DNA of 64,000 bases from Isoetes taiwanensis (GCA_021234155.1 JAJEKV010000024.1:16455030-16519029), one strand, 5' to 3'. Positions 33,196 through 44,735 are shown, counted from the first letter of the stretch. Numbers and translations are program-made. Notes: generated from the letters alone by a model not told the origin.

Positions 33196-36100
33196 GTTAC
33201 GCAGACTGCCCAGCTGGCCATGGCCGACCTCGATTGGGATGATCTAGAGTCGACCTTACCTGTCGAAGAGGAGGCTCCTGAGTACATTCACGGTGCGTCT
33301 CATATCCTTGCAGCTATAGAAACCGGCAATGCCGAAAGTCAGCCTGCTGTCATTTCCACCATAGGTCAAGTAGACAGTAAGCCTTTCGTAATTCTGATGG
33401 ATACGGGAAGTACACATAACTTTGCTTCTCCTAGGATGGCCCAGGTCTTACAGCTTGAAACATTAAGGTCCCGATCAAGACCTGTTACTCTAGCCAGTGG
33501 TAAGGTCAGGCATACTCATGGCCGCCGCATCAATCTTAAGATGCAGTTGCCAGGTGCACCAGTTGCTTTGGGTGCCGAGTTGATGGATATTGGCAAATAC
33601 GACCTCGTTGTTGGTATGGAATTCTTGGCATCTGCAAAAGCCAACATAGACTGCGAGAAGAGGGAAGTTACCTTCAACGCAGCTAATGGAGCCCGCGTGA
33701 CTATCAGAGGTGAACCATTCAACCCTATCATGCAGTCTATCTCCATCAGGCAGTTAGATAAAGCTATACGCAGGGAAAAGCTCCTTTGCATCATTAGCCT
33801 TGCTTCCATAAAGTCAGATGCTAAACAGAAGCAAGTAATCGATACCTTGCCAGAGGGGATTGCTCATCTTCTCTGGGAATTCGGTGACCTTTTTCCAGAT
33901 GAGATCCAGAAGCTCCCTCCTTTTAGAGGGGTGGAATGTGAAATAGCTTTAGAGCCGGGTACCAAGCCTACCAGCAAGGCCCCGTACCGTATGAGTCCTC
34001 CAGAATTGGCAGAACTTAAGAAGCAACTTCAGGAGTTACTAAACTTAGGTTTCATCCGACCTAGTGTTTCGCCTTTTGGCGCTCCTATCCTCTTCGTTAA
34101 GAAAAAGGACGGCTCGCTGAGGATGTGTATTGATTATCGGCAACTCAACAAGCATACCATCAAGAATCGCTATGCTTTGCCTAGAGCAGATGACCTAATG
34201 GATCAGTTGCAAGGGGCTAAGTATTTCTCAAAGATTGATCTACGCTCCGGATACCATCAGATAAGGATTAAAGAGGAGGATATCCATAAATCCGCTTTTC
34301 GCACTAGGTATGGGCATTATGAATTTACAGTTATGTCTTTTGGATTAACTAATGCCCCAGCAACTTTCATGCGACTAATGAATGATGTCTTTCGACAATA
34401 CTTGGATGACTTTGTTGTTATTTTCTTTGACGACATTCTCATCTATAGTAAGACCCTGGAGGAGCATGAGAAACATCTTAGGTTAGCCCTACAAAAGCTA
34501 AGGCGTCATCAGCTCTATGCCAAGTTCTCTAAGTGCAAGTTTGCCACTCCGAAGGTCGATTATTTGGGCCATATCATTTCGGCAGAGGGAATTGCTACAG
34601 AACCGGCAAAAATAGAAGCCGTAAAAGAATGGCCTATCCCAGGGAATGGTTCCGAAGTCCGGAGTTTCTTGGGATTAGCTGGATATTATCGAAAATTTGT
34701 AAAGGATTTTGCGAGGATATCGCAGCCCCTCTTACAAATCTCACAAAGCATGAAAAGGTGAAAGATTGGATGGAGCACTGGAAGACAAAAGTTCAGGGGA
34801 GTTTCCAGCAACTTAAGGATGCTTTAACATCAGCACCAGTTCTCACGTTACCCGATCCTGAGCAGGATAAGCTAGTGGCGACGGATGCCAGTAAAATTGC
34901 CACCGGTGGAGTCCTAATGCAGGAGGGGAGGGTTATTGCCTATGATTTAAAGAAGATGAATGAGACAGAACAGCGATATCCTACCCATGATCAGGAATTG
35001 CTAGCCGTTGTCCGTGCTCTGCGGATATGGAGACACTACCTTCTTGGTAGAAGATTCCAGTTGGATACGGATCATCAAAGTCTCCGTTATTTATCCACCC
35101 AGCCGAATCTCAACCTTCGTCAGAGAAGATGGATGGAATTTCTGGAGGAATATGATTTTGAGATTATGTATAAGCCTGGCAAGCACAATGTGGTTGCGGA
35201 TGCTTTATCACGCCATCCCTTGGTGACCCGAACCCATTGTAATGCCATTTCTACTCTCACCAGTGAGTTTGGGAAACAGATAGAGCAGACCTTGCCCACA
35301 GATCCGGAGTTCCGTGACATTTGGGATAGTTTGGCTAAGGAAGCTCGCACGGATAAGGAGCGCGAGGCCTTTCGTGCGTATAACAAAGAGGGCAACCTGT
35401 TATATTACAAGGACAAGTTGTGTGTACCTGAGACTTCAAGAGTACGTAAGCTCATTCTTCATGACACACACAATAGCCCTATAGCTGGACACGCAGGTTT
35501 TATGAAAACTTACTTTAAAATTCGTTCCAGCTATTTCTGGCCTTCTATGAAAATGGCAATACATTAGGCAATGTCAGGTATGCCAGCAAACCAAAGCTGA
35601 ACAGTTAAGGATCCCAGGCGAGTTACAACCTCTGGATGTGCCCAACGCCAAATGGGAAGTGATAACCATGGATTTCATTGTGGGCCTTCCAAGAACTCTC
35701 CGGGGGTATGATTCCTTAATGGTTGTGGTCGACAAATTGTCGAAAATGGCTCATTTCTTGCCATGTCGTACCACGGATACAGCCTTTGATATTGCTCTGC
35801 TCTTTGCCAAAGAAATCTTCAGGTTACACGGAATGCCACGAGTAATTGTGTCGGATAGGGATCCCAAATTTGTAAGTGCATTCTGGAAAGATTTCTTTGC
35901 CACCATTCAGACCAAGCTTGCTATGAGTACAGCATATCATCCTCAAACAGATGAACAGACAGAACGTACCAATCGTATTATAGAGGATATGCTAAGAAGC
36001 TATGTGTGGAGTAAGCAATCACAATGGGCTGACTATATTTATCTGGTCGAGTTTGCCTATAACAGCATGAAACAGGAATCTTCCAGAATGTCTCCCTTTA

Positions 36101-36798
36101 TGATAAACTATGGTTACCAATGTCTTACTCCAGACACATGGCATAACCCCGTTTCAAAGGTGGAGGTTTCTCAACAACTCCTCCTGGAGATGCAAGCTCT
36201 GGTCGAGGAAGTTCGTGGCTACTTGTTAGCTGCACGCAGTCGTCAGAAGAGTGTAGCCGATAAGCACAGAACCCCACGTGTCTTTCAGGTGGACGAATCA
36301 GTTTGGCTTAAGATTAAAGTAAAGCAAGCCAAGCTTAAGATTGGCAACTGCAAAAAGTTGGCCCCCAGATGGGCTGGACCATTCAAGATTATTGAGCGCG
36401 TTGGAGAGCAGGCATATCGCTTAGAATTGCCACCCCGCTTGAAGATCCACAAGGTCTTTCACGTCAGTCTTCTGAAACAACACACCCCTGATCCAGAGGA
36501 GGTTTTGGATTCCCCAACCCTCCTAGAAATGACAGAAGAGCAACTCGAAATAGTGCCTGAAGCTCTCCTTGATCGAGCTTACAAACATACCAGAAGGACT
36601 CAAATGTTGCAATACTTGGTTAAGTGGAAACACTTACCAGTTGAGGATGCTACGTGGGTGATGAAGATAGACCTTGACAAGCATTATCCGGACTTCATGC
36701 GCGAATCTGAAGGCCGCACCATCAACGATGCTATCAACCCCGCAACCGGTGGTAAGCTCAGAAGCTTGATTGCCAGGAGTAGCGCCTTAGAGGGGTAG
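33196..36798 (+). pseudogene. pol of element B (PR-RT-RH-INT-chromodomain), nearly complete
   Basis: Pol continues in the gag frame. Protease has DTGS at 33400-33411. RT has [20 protein letters not shown] and the FFDD active site at 34423-34434. RNase H spans about 34860-35230 (ATDASK, DQELLAVVRALR, TDHQSL, VVADALSRHP). Integrase has the HHCC zinc finger (HDTHNSPIAGHAGF ... CQVCQQTKAE, 35461-35600) and a DDE core (MDFIVGLPR; VSDRDPKF; QTDEQTERTNR). The tail ends in a chromodomain (LQYLVKWKHLPVEDATW, about 36610-36700). Two small indels shift the frame, near 34720 and near 35550. Otherwise all catalytic motifs are present. Chromovirus of the plant Ty3/gypsy type. Confidence 0.93.
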
Positions 36799-37297
36799 AT
36801 GCATCGTAAATGATAACAAGTTACCGATGATGAGATCACCTTGTGTTCTCTAGGACGTGGTGTACTGTCAATGTTGACCTGACCACAACTTGTTGCAGAC
36901 CATATAGTTGATAGGCTGCGTTCCTTTCGGCTACAATGGGAACTTGACCATTCCCTATGCTGCAATGAACGGCAAACCATAGACATGGTAGCTTCCCTGA
37001 TAGATAGGATTTTCTTGTAATTATTATAAGGGGGTGGTCCCTTCAACCACAATTTCATCATATATACTGATATTCTGACATGTGCAGGCCAGTAAGCAGT
37101 GCATGCCCTGCCCATGCTAGAGGGTTACTGATGACCCGAATTCTTCAGTTTTATTTTGTCTACATGTTTTGTTTGTTCTCCACTGATGTTGGTATTGGAC
37201 TTCGGTCCTTGAACTTTTTGATTATGATAATCATGTGAAATGCACCTCGGTGCTTGAACTGTTTTTCAAACTTTAAAGTTTTGCATATATCATAACA
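36799..37297 (+). other. 3' non-coding region after pol of element B
   Basis: Begins with sequence similar to 6010-6070 in element A (GATGAGATCACC, CTCTAGGACGTGGTGTA). No coding. It leads into the tandem unit that starts near 37298. Confidence 0.6.
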
Positions 37298-37770
37298 TAT
37301 ATATGTTCTTATGTTTGTCCTCCTGAATCCGGCCGTTGATCCGAGATCCTACGACTCACGTGGCTTTGGGACGTATCTTACGGCCCAGATGGCTTGGTAG
37401 TTTGTGTATAGACTATATGTAAGCGATCCTACGGTCCAGGTTGATCTGATCCTGATCGTCGGTCCGAGATCCTACGGCTCACGTTGCTTTGGGACACATC
37501 CTACGGTGCACATGGCTTTGGGAATTATATGTAATCGATCCTACGGTCTAGGTTGATCCGATCCTGATCGTCGATCCGAGATCTTATGGCTCACGTGGCT
37601 TACGGTGCACATGACTTTGGGAATTATATGTAATAGATCCTATGGCTCATGTTGCTTTAATTATTATCACGTGGTGAGATCTTGACCCTTGATCGGGTCC
37701 AAGATCCTATGGCCCAAGTTGAATGCTCATCCCTTAGGAAAAGGCTTCTAAAATTTTCATGTTGTGTGGG

Positions 37771-37824
37771 GGATTCGAACCCTGGCCATTGACCCTCCAG
37801 CCCCCTATTCTAAGTACTAGACCA
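37771..37824 (-). promoter_or_regulatory. tRNA-like pol III A and B boxes, unit 1
   Basis: On the minus strand TGGTCTAGTAC (37814-37824) resembles an A box, and 33 bases on GGTTCGAATCC (37771-37781) is a perfect B box. There is no acceptor stem, so it is not a tRNA gene; it looks like a SINE head. Confidence 0.5.
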
Positions 37825-37901
37825 AGCATTAATTGTATGAACAATTTATGTTTCAAATATACTTAAGGGTAATGTTCCCATTAAGATAAAATAGACTATA
37901 A

Positions 37902-37979
37902 TTCTAGCTAGTTCAAGAAAGTTCTAGAATGTTCTGGAAGGCTCTAGAAAGTTCTAGAATCTTCTAGAAAGTTCTAGAA
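37902..37979 (+). promoter_or_regulatory. Heat-shock-element-like array, unit 1
   Basis: Eight 10-bp repeats in strict phase, mostly TTCTAGAANN (for example TTCTAGAATCTTCTAGAA). This gives alternating TTC and GAA triplets every 5 bp, the textbook binding pattern of heat shock factors. Looser repeats continue to about 38190. The array could equally be a simple minisatellite; binding is inferred only from the pattern. Confidence 0.55.
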
Positions 37980-38725
37980 CATAAGGGAATCTAGGGGGAT
38001 CTAAGAAAATTCTTCCAGAAAGTTCCAAATCGTTCTAATAAGTTTTAGAATGTTTTAGAATGTAGGGGAATCTATAGGAATGCAAGGAAATCTAAGGAAA
38101 TACTTCCAGAAAATTCTAGAATATATTGAAAGTCTTAGAATGTTCCAGAAAGTCTTAGAATGTTCTAAAAAGTTCTGGAATGTAAAGGAATCCAGAAGAA
38201 TCTAATAGAATCTAAGAAAATCTTATAAAATACTAGTTATGGTGCCCAGCGTTGCTGGGCATAAGTTGGGGGAACCTGTAAGTTGGGCCTATTCTCACTG
38301 CGTTTCTTGGGCCTATTCTCATTGTGTTTCTTAAGTGTTGCCTTTCGTAGTTGATGGTGGGAGAAAGTGGAAACTTGGGCCTATTCTCATTGTATTTCTT
38401 AAGTGTTGCCTTTCGTAGTTGATGGTGGGAGAAAGTGGAGTAATGTTTGTAACATCTAAGTCATATATTCATATTCGTGTGTTAAATAAAACAAAAAGGC
38501 TGTGTTAAATAAAACAGAAACTAAGCTTAGAAAGGCTGCACAATATCCACACAAATCAATAACAACTTTGTCAAGTGCTTATTACATATTTGTTTGCATA
38601 TTTTATTTGTTCTTTTTGTCCTAGGAAGCTAGCCTTCTTACTTTGTCAAATCTGCAATACATCAAATAAATCAACGGTTAAATGTCCTTACCTAACCTCC
38701 ACAAATTTTATACATTTCTTTTGCT

Positions 38726-39060
38726 CTAAAAAAAAAGCTTAATTGTTGGACATGCTTGAGTGCTCCGTGCTAAATTAACATTTAACTCAAGATCAAAGCT
38801 ATTATTATGTACAATGTTTTGCATACATGGATAAATTCTCTCATAAAATATTGAACTTGTAGATTTGTTTTGTGTCCATTCACTAATGCGATGTTCGTCG
38901 TCCAAGTTAACTGTGCAAAGTCTTTTACCATTATTCCCATAAACTTGCAATGTTCTAAGACTTTGAATATTCCCTGAACCCATTGAACTTTCACATGATT
39001 TCTCGGCCTAAGCAAAATCCACGTTGAATCTTCGCCTGCACATAGCTCAACTAAATGCAC
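38726..39060 (-). CDS. Unidentified exon-like ORFs in Helitron
   Basis: Two overlapping minus-strand frames (38782-39060 and 38726-38983) with varied composition (for example STWILLRPRNHVKVQW and VNLDDEHRISEWTQ). They may be a captured exon, but I recognise no family and cannot choose the frame. The rest of the Helitron (39061-40383) shows only short frames and AT-rich intron-like DNA. Confidence 0.25.
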
Positions 39061-40383
39061 AGATTGCCAGTCCTTTTAAACTAAGACTGAATGCAGAGGC
39101 CAACAATTGGGCAACATGTTTAAGTTTACATTAGAGATCTTCAGGAAGAGCAATTCTGCCTGCTATATTTTCTAACCATTTCTTTCCTTCAGCCTACATT
39201 TCCAAGCTGGATTGCACGTTTGCAGTGAGCTTCATGCATTAAATACAAAGGGAAAAGAGGCCAGCACATTTAAAGGCACTTTTGTAGTTATTCCCATGGC
39301 TAACCTGCAAACCACTCTATCAATTAATGGTGCTACCACTGTATGAGTTTATCAAACCACTTTACCAATTAATGATGTTACCACTGTATGGTGCTTCCGT
39401 TTCTGCTATATCAATACAGGAATAAGAACAATAATAATATCATTCCAGGTTGACAACCCCAATTGTTGGCTGTTATTAAACCCTCGTATCTAGAGGGGTG
39501 TGGATAGAGGGTAGGCATGCATAGCAAAATCACAAATGAGGCTTATGTCAAGCATAGGTCCATACCTTCTGTCCTAAGAGATATTTGGACCCAAATCGAG
39601 TTCTTTCAAAGCAGCCAAGAGGTCTGCAAATCTATTTTCAAACTGAGATGCATCTTTTGTATATTTCTCAATGGCTCCGTTGTAAAGTCCTGCTGCAGTG
39701 CAACAATGCATGAATAAAGCACAAAGCATGAATGGTGCATAATGTGTATGAAAGCAAAAGAAAATTCAAACAAATGTAGAAATCATTTGACTTACTTGGC
39801 TCATCATGCTGCATCCTCGCCTAGAATGAACAGCCCATTTGTTCTGCCAGGAGAAAAAGACAGAAATTGTTTGAGAAGAAAAGAATAGGAAGCAAAGCAT
39901 ACATGCCTTTTGAGATTACCATTTGCACAACATTCAACTATCTCTGTTAGTGTTAGCAGTAGCTACTACTTGGACACTGGTTTTCTTGGTTTCTTCACTA
40001 TTGCTACTACTACTACTACTACTACGAAATTTATGAGCTGTCTTGCCATGCCCAACAACCAAGAGAAAAAAATGGAATGACTTCATACCTATTTCTCACC
40101 AGCGGATGTTGCAAAATGGATTGCGCATCTTTGGCTCCAAAAACGCGCTCTGATTCAAAAGCAGCTGAAAGAAGATGATTAGCTTCTTTGCAAGAAATCA
40201 AGCTTTTAAGACAAATATATCACGAAGGAACAAAGTTTAGGGAGTCTTACCAAGCGCCCAACAACTGCAGCAGAAGAAAATTTCCATCATAAAAAGTAAG
40301 CCTTCATAAAAGAAGGCAGCGTTCGTTTTTGGAGAAGGCAGCAGGAGGTCGTTTTTGGAACAGGCAGCAGGACGTCGACCATT

Positions 40384-40509
40384 CTAAAGCTCCCTTTGCA
40401 GTGATGTTACATTTGATATCCAGAAAATAGGCAGAAGAAGAAAATAGGCAGAGACGAAGAGGAGCAGAATCGGAATGAATACAACAAACCTGGCTGTATT
40501 ACTTGCCAT
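40384..40509 (-). CDS. Small hydrophobic ORF near the Helitron 5' end
   Basis: A 41-residue frame starting MASNTARFVVFIPILLLF followed by another hydrophobic stretch. It looks like a signal peptide or membrane segment, perhaps the first exon of a captured gene. Sequence just upstream has a 5'-UTR look (GAATCTAGGGTTTCG on the minus strand). Confidence 0.3.
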   Translation of the reverse strand: MASNTARFVVFIPILLLFVSAYFLLLPIFWISNVTSLQREL

Positions 40510-41459
40510 AGCCTACACGAAAGGATCTGTATACAAAAGGATCGGACTGGGAAAAGAGGGGATGGTCTCGCTGGGCATGCATCGAAACCCTAGATTCCAT
40601 TCAAAATCCTCTCCATTCAATCTCGGCGTGACTGAATCCTAGCCGCCGAAATTAGGGCGTGATTGAAAACAGACACACAAGATAACATTATAATATAGGA
40701 TAAGAGAATCTAGGAAAATATTTACAAGCCTAAGGAAATCTCTTAAATCTGGGGGATCTAAAGGAATCTTCATAAAATCTAAGGGAATCTAAGAAAATGT
40801 TGACGAAATCTTAGAGTATCTAAGGGAATCTTTATAGAATCTCTTTGAATCTCATGTAATGTAAGGGAACCTAGGGCAATCTCATAAAATCTAAAGGAAT
40901 CTAAGGGAATCTTCATAAAATCTTGGAGAATCTACGGAAATCTAATGGAACAAATGCTCACGAAACCTCTAAGAGAACCTTGGTAGAATCTTAGAGAATC
41001 TATGAATTTAGAGTATTCTCAAAAGATTCTTTTAGAATGTAGGGCACGACAAGAAGTTGCACGTAGGAACATGCTAAAACTCGAACACGCACCGCAGGAC
41101 GCATTAAATTTCTTGTATATCCACTCTATATATGTTCTTATGTTTGTCGCGCTTATCCGACCGTCCGTTCGAGATCCGATGGCTCACGTGGCTTTGGGAC
41201 ATATCCTACGGCCTAGATGGCTTGGGAGTTTATATATAATTCGTATAGACGCGATCCTACGGTCCAGGTTGACCTGATCCTGACCGCCGGTCCGAGATCC
41301 TACGGCTTACGTTGCTTTAGATATATCCTACATGATCCTACGGTCCAGATTGATCATAATCCTTAGTCCAAGATCCTACGGCTCACATTGTATGCTCGGG
41401 CCTTGGTATTTTCAACAAATTTTAAGGAAAGGCTTTTAAAATTTCTTATGTTATTAGAA

Positions 41460-41513
41460 GGATTCGAACCCTGATAAATAACCCCGCAACCCCCCATTCT
41501 AACCACTAGACCA
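41460..41513 (-). promoter_or_regulatory. tRNA-like pol III A and B boxes, unit 2
   Basis: On the minus strand TGGTCTAGTGG (41503-41513) is a perfect A box and GGTTCGAATCC (41460-41470) a perfect B box, 32 bases apart. No paired acceptor stem is seen, so this is SINE-like and not a tRNA gene. It is the better preserved of the two copies. Confidence 0.55.
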
Positions 41514-41589
41514 AGCGTTAGTTCTATGAATAATTTATGTTTCAAACTTACTTAAGGGTAATGTTCTAATTAAGATAAAATAGAATATA

Positions 41590-41883
41590 ACATTCTAGAT
41601 AGTTCTAGAATTTTCTAGAGGTTCTAGAAAGTTCTAAAATCTTCTAGAATGTTCTAGAAAGTTCCAGAATTCTAAAATGTTTTGGAACATAAGAGAATCT
41701 AGGGGGAATCTAAGAGAATCCTTCCAAAAAGTCCCAAATTGTTCTAATAAGTTCTAGAATGTAGGGGAATCTTCAGGAATGTAAGGAAATAGGGAAATAC
41801 TTCCAGAAAGTTCTAGGATGTTTTGAAAGTTTCAGAATGTTCCAGAAAGTTTTAGAATGTTCTAGAAATTTCTAGAATGTAAG
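41590..41883 (+). promoter_or_regulatory. Heat-shock-element-like array, unit 2
   Basis: The second copy of the TTCTAGAA array, at 41592-41690 and 41745-41880, with repeats such as TTCTAGAATGTTCTAGAA in 10-bp phase, separated by AGGGAATCTA-type repeats. It is somewhat more decayed than unit 1. Confidence 0.5.
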
Positions 41884-42519
41884 GGAATCCAGGAGAATTA
41901 AAGGGAATCTAAGGAAATCTCATAAATCGTAAGAGAATCTAGGAAGATATTTATAAATCTAAGGGAATCTCTTAAAATCTAGTTGAATCTAAGGGAATCT
42001 TTGAAGGGAATCTAAGAAAATCTTGATGAAATCTTAGAGTTTTTTTAAGATTTTGCAAAGAGCCACAATAGAATGTTCTAAAATGTTTCATAATAAAGGT
42101 GTACAATATAAATCTTGAAAAAAAAAAATGTTCTAGATGCTCAGGGTAAGCGCCTCAGTCTAAAAATAGAAAGTGCTTTAGAAATGTTGCACAGATCCAA
42201 AATAGATTATTTTGCAAGGTTCTAAATGCTCATGGGTAAGCACCTCAATCAAAATAGAAAATTCTAAGAGAATCTAGGGGAATCTTCATGAATGCTAAAT
42301 ATAGTACATAGAATGTTGAAGAATATAGAGGAATCACAAGAGAATCACAGTAGAATCGTTGGTTATCTAGAGCACGTGGGGCCTTGCATCGTAAGAACAT
42401 GCTAAAACTGGAACAATGTGTCGTAGGACGCATTAAATTTCTTGTATATATATATATTTCATAATCTATTTCTTCCTATATTTGTAACTAACCCCAATGC
42501 TGAGGACAACATTAATTCT

Positions 42520-42532
42520 AAGGAGGGGAGAA
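42520..42532 (+). promoter_or_regulatory. Polypurine tract of element B
   Basis: AAGGAGGGGAGAA directly before the TGTGACG start of the 3' LTR; plus-strand primer for reverse transcription. Confidence 0.9.
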
Positions 42533-44123
42533 TGTGACGTTCCAAGCATTTATACGGTCTACGTATAAATACATTGACACGCCACCAGTATAGACACACC
42601 ACCCTGGGGTATGATAACCTAGGGGGTTGGCCACAAGGGATTTAATTAGCTATGTTAAATTAATTATAAAGGATAATTATCTAAATACTTGCTATTAAGT
42701 CACCTAATGGTGGGAAGGCGCCACTTGGCATAACCTGAGTGGTCAGCATGGGAGTTGCTAACCTGAGCCACCAAAGGCAGCGCCACCCCCATCTTACCCC
42801 ATTTTCGACCCAGCCAACACCAGGGAGCAGCTAAAGCTCAAGGAACGATTCTTTAACACCCCCAATCGCCAAGACACCCCCCCCCCCGGTCATCACTTTG
42901 CCACCCCAAGATAAATAGCTATGGAAGCACCCCTTGACAACGGGTCCAAAGAAAAACACCGGGTTAGTGGTAGTTTAACTTGCAAATTGTAGAATAATAC
43001 TTTGGTGTTCTTCTCTGAATAGTTGGTTAAGATTAACCCTTCTTTGGTAACTAGGAATACTTTTCAATTATGAATGACGCTCTGTTATGGAATGGTCGAT
43101 GCCTCTATGAGTTAGTTCAAGAGTTTCCGATGAAAGGGGGTTAAAAGGGGGGGTAGAGGCCTCCAACCGAGTATAGAATGCTCCTAGTAATTCCTTTAAC
43201 ACCCTACTAGATTCGGCCTGTGCACAAGAGCCCACCGGGTCATAGACGCTATGGTCTGGCTTAGCACCAGACAAGGGACACAGTGGTGAAGTAGGGGGTG
43301 GGGTCTTGCACGAGCATAAAAGGCTCCTGAGACTCCTACAGTGGGCTAGGCCTGATAGCTGGTCACGTAGAGGGCCGGGCATGGGTCTGACACTCCCTGG
43401 GTGTGGTGGTGTGATCCGTATGGGGCACCATGCACTTTGAGTAGATTTAGGGTGAGTAAGTTGGGTACGGATGCGGGGGTCGCTGACGCGGCACGTGTTC
43501 TCTAGCTCACCCATGGAACCACTGTGATCCTGGAAGGGGATGCCTCCCCGACCTGCCTCATCAGACCAGGTGTCATGAACCTGGAGTAGGCTCAAAAGGG
43601 TGATACCTTGGGTCTACGTCTCCGGAAGGCTATAGCGAAGCCATAGCGTGATTCGACCCATCTGCAAAGTGTGCATAGGAGGGGCGGATGGAGTGGACAA
43701 CCCTAGCCGATGTTCTATGCCAGCCAACGCCATGCCAAGACTCGGTCTGCTGATCTCCTGAGACCCAGCCATCAGTCGCTCCTCACTAGAGTCTGAACCG
43801 GGGTAGAAGCTGGGTTTTTGGGTGTTTTCTTAGTCCAGATGCATATTCTTGTTGTATGGATTTGGATGGATGCGCCACCCTTCGTGGTGGCTATTTGTAT
43901 ATGATTTATGCTGTGTGCTAACCCTTGTATACATGCTTCCGCGACGTAGGCGCCCATCGAAGGCGTGGGCCGAATGACCCCTCCGTGTCCTTCACCTGAG
44001 TGTCTCTACGTAGACGGCCCGGGTTAGATGGAGGGCCCTGCTCGTGGCGAGATGGTCGCCATGGGAGGGGAAAGTCCCCGTATGTATACGACCGGGGGTC
44101 GTATATATTCAGGGAGCGTCACA
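42533..44123 (+). repeat. 3' LTR of element B (1591 bp)
   Basis: Starts TGTGACGTTCCAAG and ends GGGAGCGTCACA, followed by the TGGAC target duplication (44124-44128). It matches the 5' LTR closely; differences cluster at 42820-42960 in C-rich runs. Confidence 0.95.
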
Positions 44124-44128
44124 TGGAC

Positions 44129-44381
44129 ATATCCGCCTTATGTCATATTCAAATCATAGTTAAAACAAACAAATGCCCCCCTATCATGTTCATATCATAG
44201 TTATAACAAACAAAAGAAAGAAGAAAAACGTATTAAGAAGAAAAACGTACTAACACATTGACGACAAGAAACTGGATTTCATTTGTGAAGTATGAATTCA
44301 GGGCAAAGTATAATACTATACTTTCCCATGTCATTTATAGGTTCCCAGCCGTTGCCCAGCAACGCTGGGCACTATTACTAG
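44129..44381 (+). mobile_element. 3' end of a Helitron split by element B
   Basis: Non-coding DNA ending in hairpin TGCCCAGCAACGCTGGGCA (44353-44371), then ACTATTA and CTAG (44378-44381), with T next. This is the same 3' end as the other Helitrons here. Its 5' part must lie left of 12055, because element B with its target duplication separates the two sides. The 5' terminus was not found; the phosphoglycerate mutase fragments at 8925-10947 are likely its cargo. Confidence 0.75.
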
Positions 44382-44498
44382 TCTTTTAATAAATCTTTCC
44401 AACCAATTGAGACCCTTTGGTTTTGATCGTTATATCCTCACAAAACATCAAAGCATCATCCTGTCTCAAATCCTCAATTTACATAGTCCAACTTTTGT

Positions 44499-44735
44499 CC
44501 CGGGGGATTCAGTATTCTTTGCAATACGGGACATGTGCATGCAATAAAGGGGTTTTTTTTTACCATTTCATATTTGTATACTTAACATTAGGGGGTTTTT
44601 TCGCCATTATCTGGGGCCAAATATACACTTTAGGGGTTAGATTAGCTTCCACAGATCAGTATTCTAGGGATGCTTTTGGGCACCCTTCGAATGCTGATGT
44701 TCATACCCTTTTATTACTAAGTGAATCCCCCGGGC
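44499..44735 (+). mobile_element. MITE, CCCGGGGG-end family, intact ends
   Basis: A 237-bp element starting CCCGGGGGATTCAG and ending GTGAATCCCCCGGG, flanked by CTTTTGT at 44492-44498 and 44736-44742. The interior shares GGGGTTTTTT and CCTTCGAATGCTGATG-like blocks with 32467-32705. Non-coding. Confidence 0.93.

Larger units (their letters stand above)
38233..40682 (-). mobile_element. Non-autonomous Helitron, 2450 bp, minus strand
   Basis: On the minus strand it starts TCTTGTGTGTCTG (40682) and ends with a hairpin TGCCCAGCAACGCTGGGCA (38243-38261) and CTAG (38233). Flanks are A at 38232 and T at 40683 as read on the plus strand, the expected Helitron target. The flanks rejoin into continuous AGGGAATCT-type sequence that aligns with the second tandem unit at 41880-41960, confirming the ends. 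No Rep/helicase is present; the interior looks like captured, intron-containing gene pieces. Confidence 0.85.
37298..42455 (+). repeat. 1.35-kb tandem duplication in the 3' region of element B
   Basis: Unit 1 runs from TATATATGTTCTTATGTTTG (37298) to about 41120 and is interrupted by a Helitron (38233-40682). Unit 2 starts at the same motif at 41127 and ends near 42450. Removing the Helitron gives a period of about 1.33-1.38 kb. Both units hold, in order, GATCCTACGG-type minisatellite, tRNA-like A/B boxes, a TTCTAGAA array, AGGGAATCTA repeats and GGACGCATTAAATTTCTTG near the end. Confidence 0.88.
12055..44123 (+). mobile_element. Element B: 32-kb nested Ty3/gypsy chromovirus-type element with paired LTRs
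   Basis: The element is bounded by two closely matching LTRs (12055-13644 and 42533-44123) and flanked by the identical 5-bp target duplication TGGAC at 12050-12054 and 44124-44128. It has a primer site matching the plant initiator tRNA-Met type, a gag-pol at 31784-36798 and a polypurine tract before the 3' LTR. By eye the last 500 bp of the two LTRs differ at about eight positions, so the insertion is fairly old but datable. The 18 kb between primer site and gag is far longer than normal and is largely later insertions and captured DNA. A 2450-bp Helitron and a 3' tandem duplication add further length. Confidence 0.93.

Noticed and set aside
41460-41513. tRNA gene on the minus strand
   Set aside because: A and B boxes are present, but no acceptor or anticodon stems pair.
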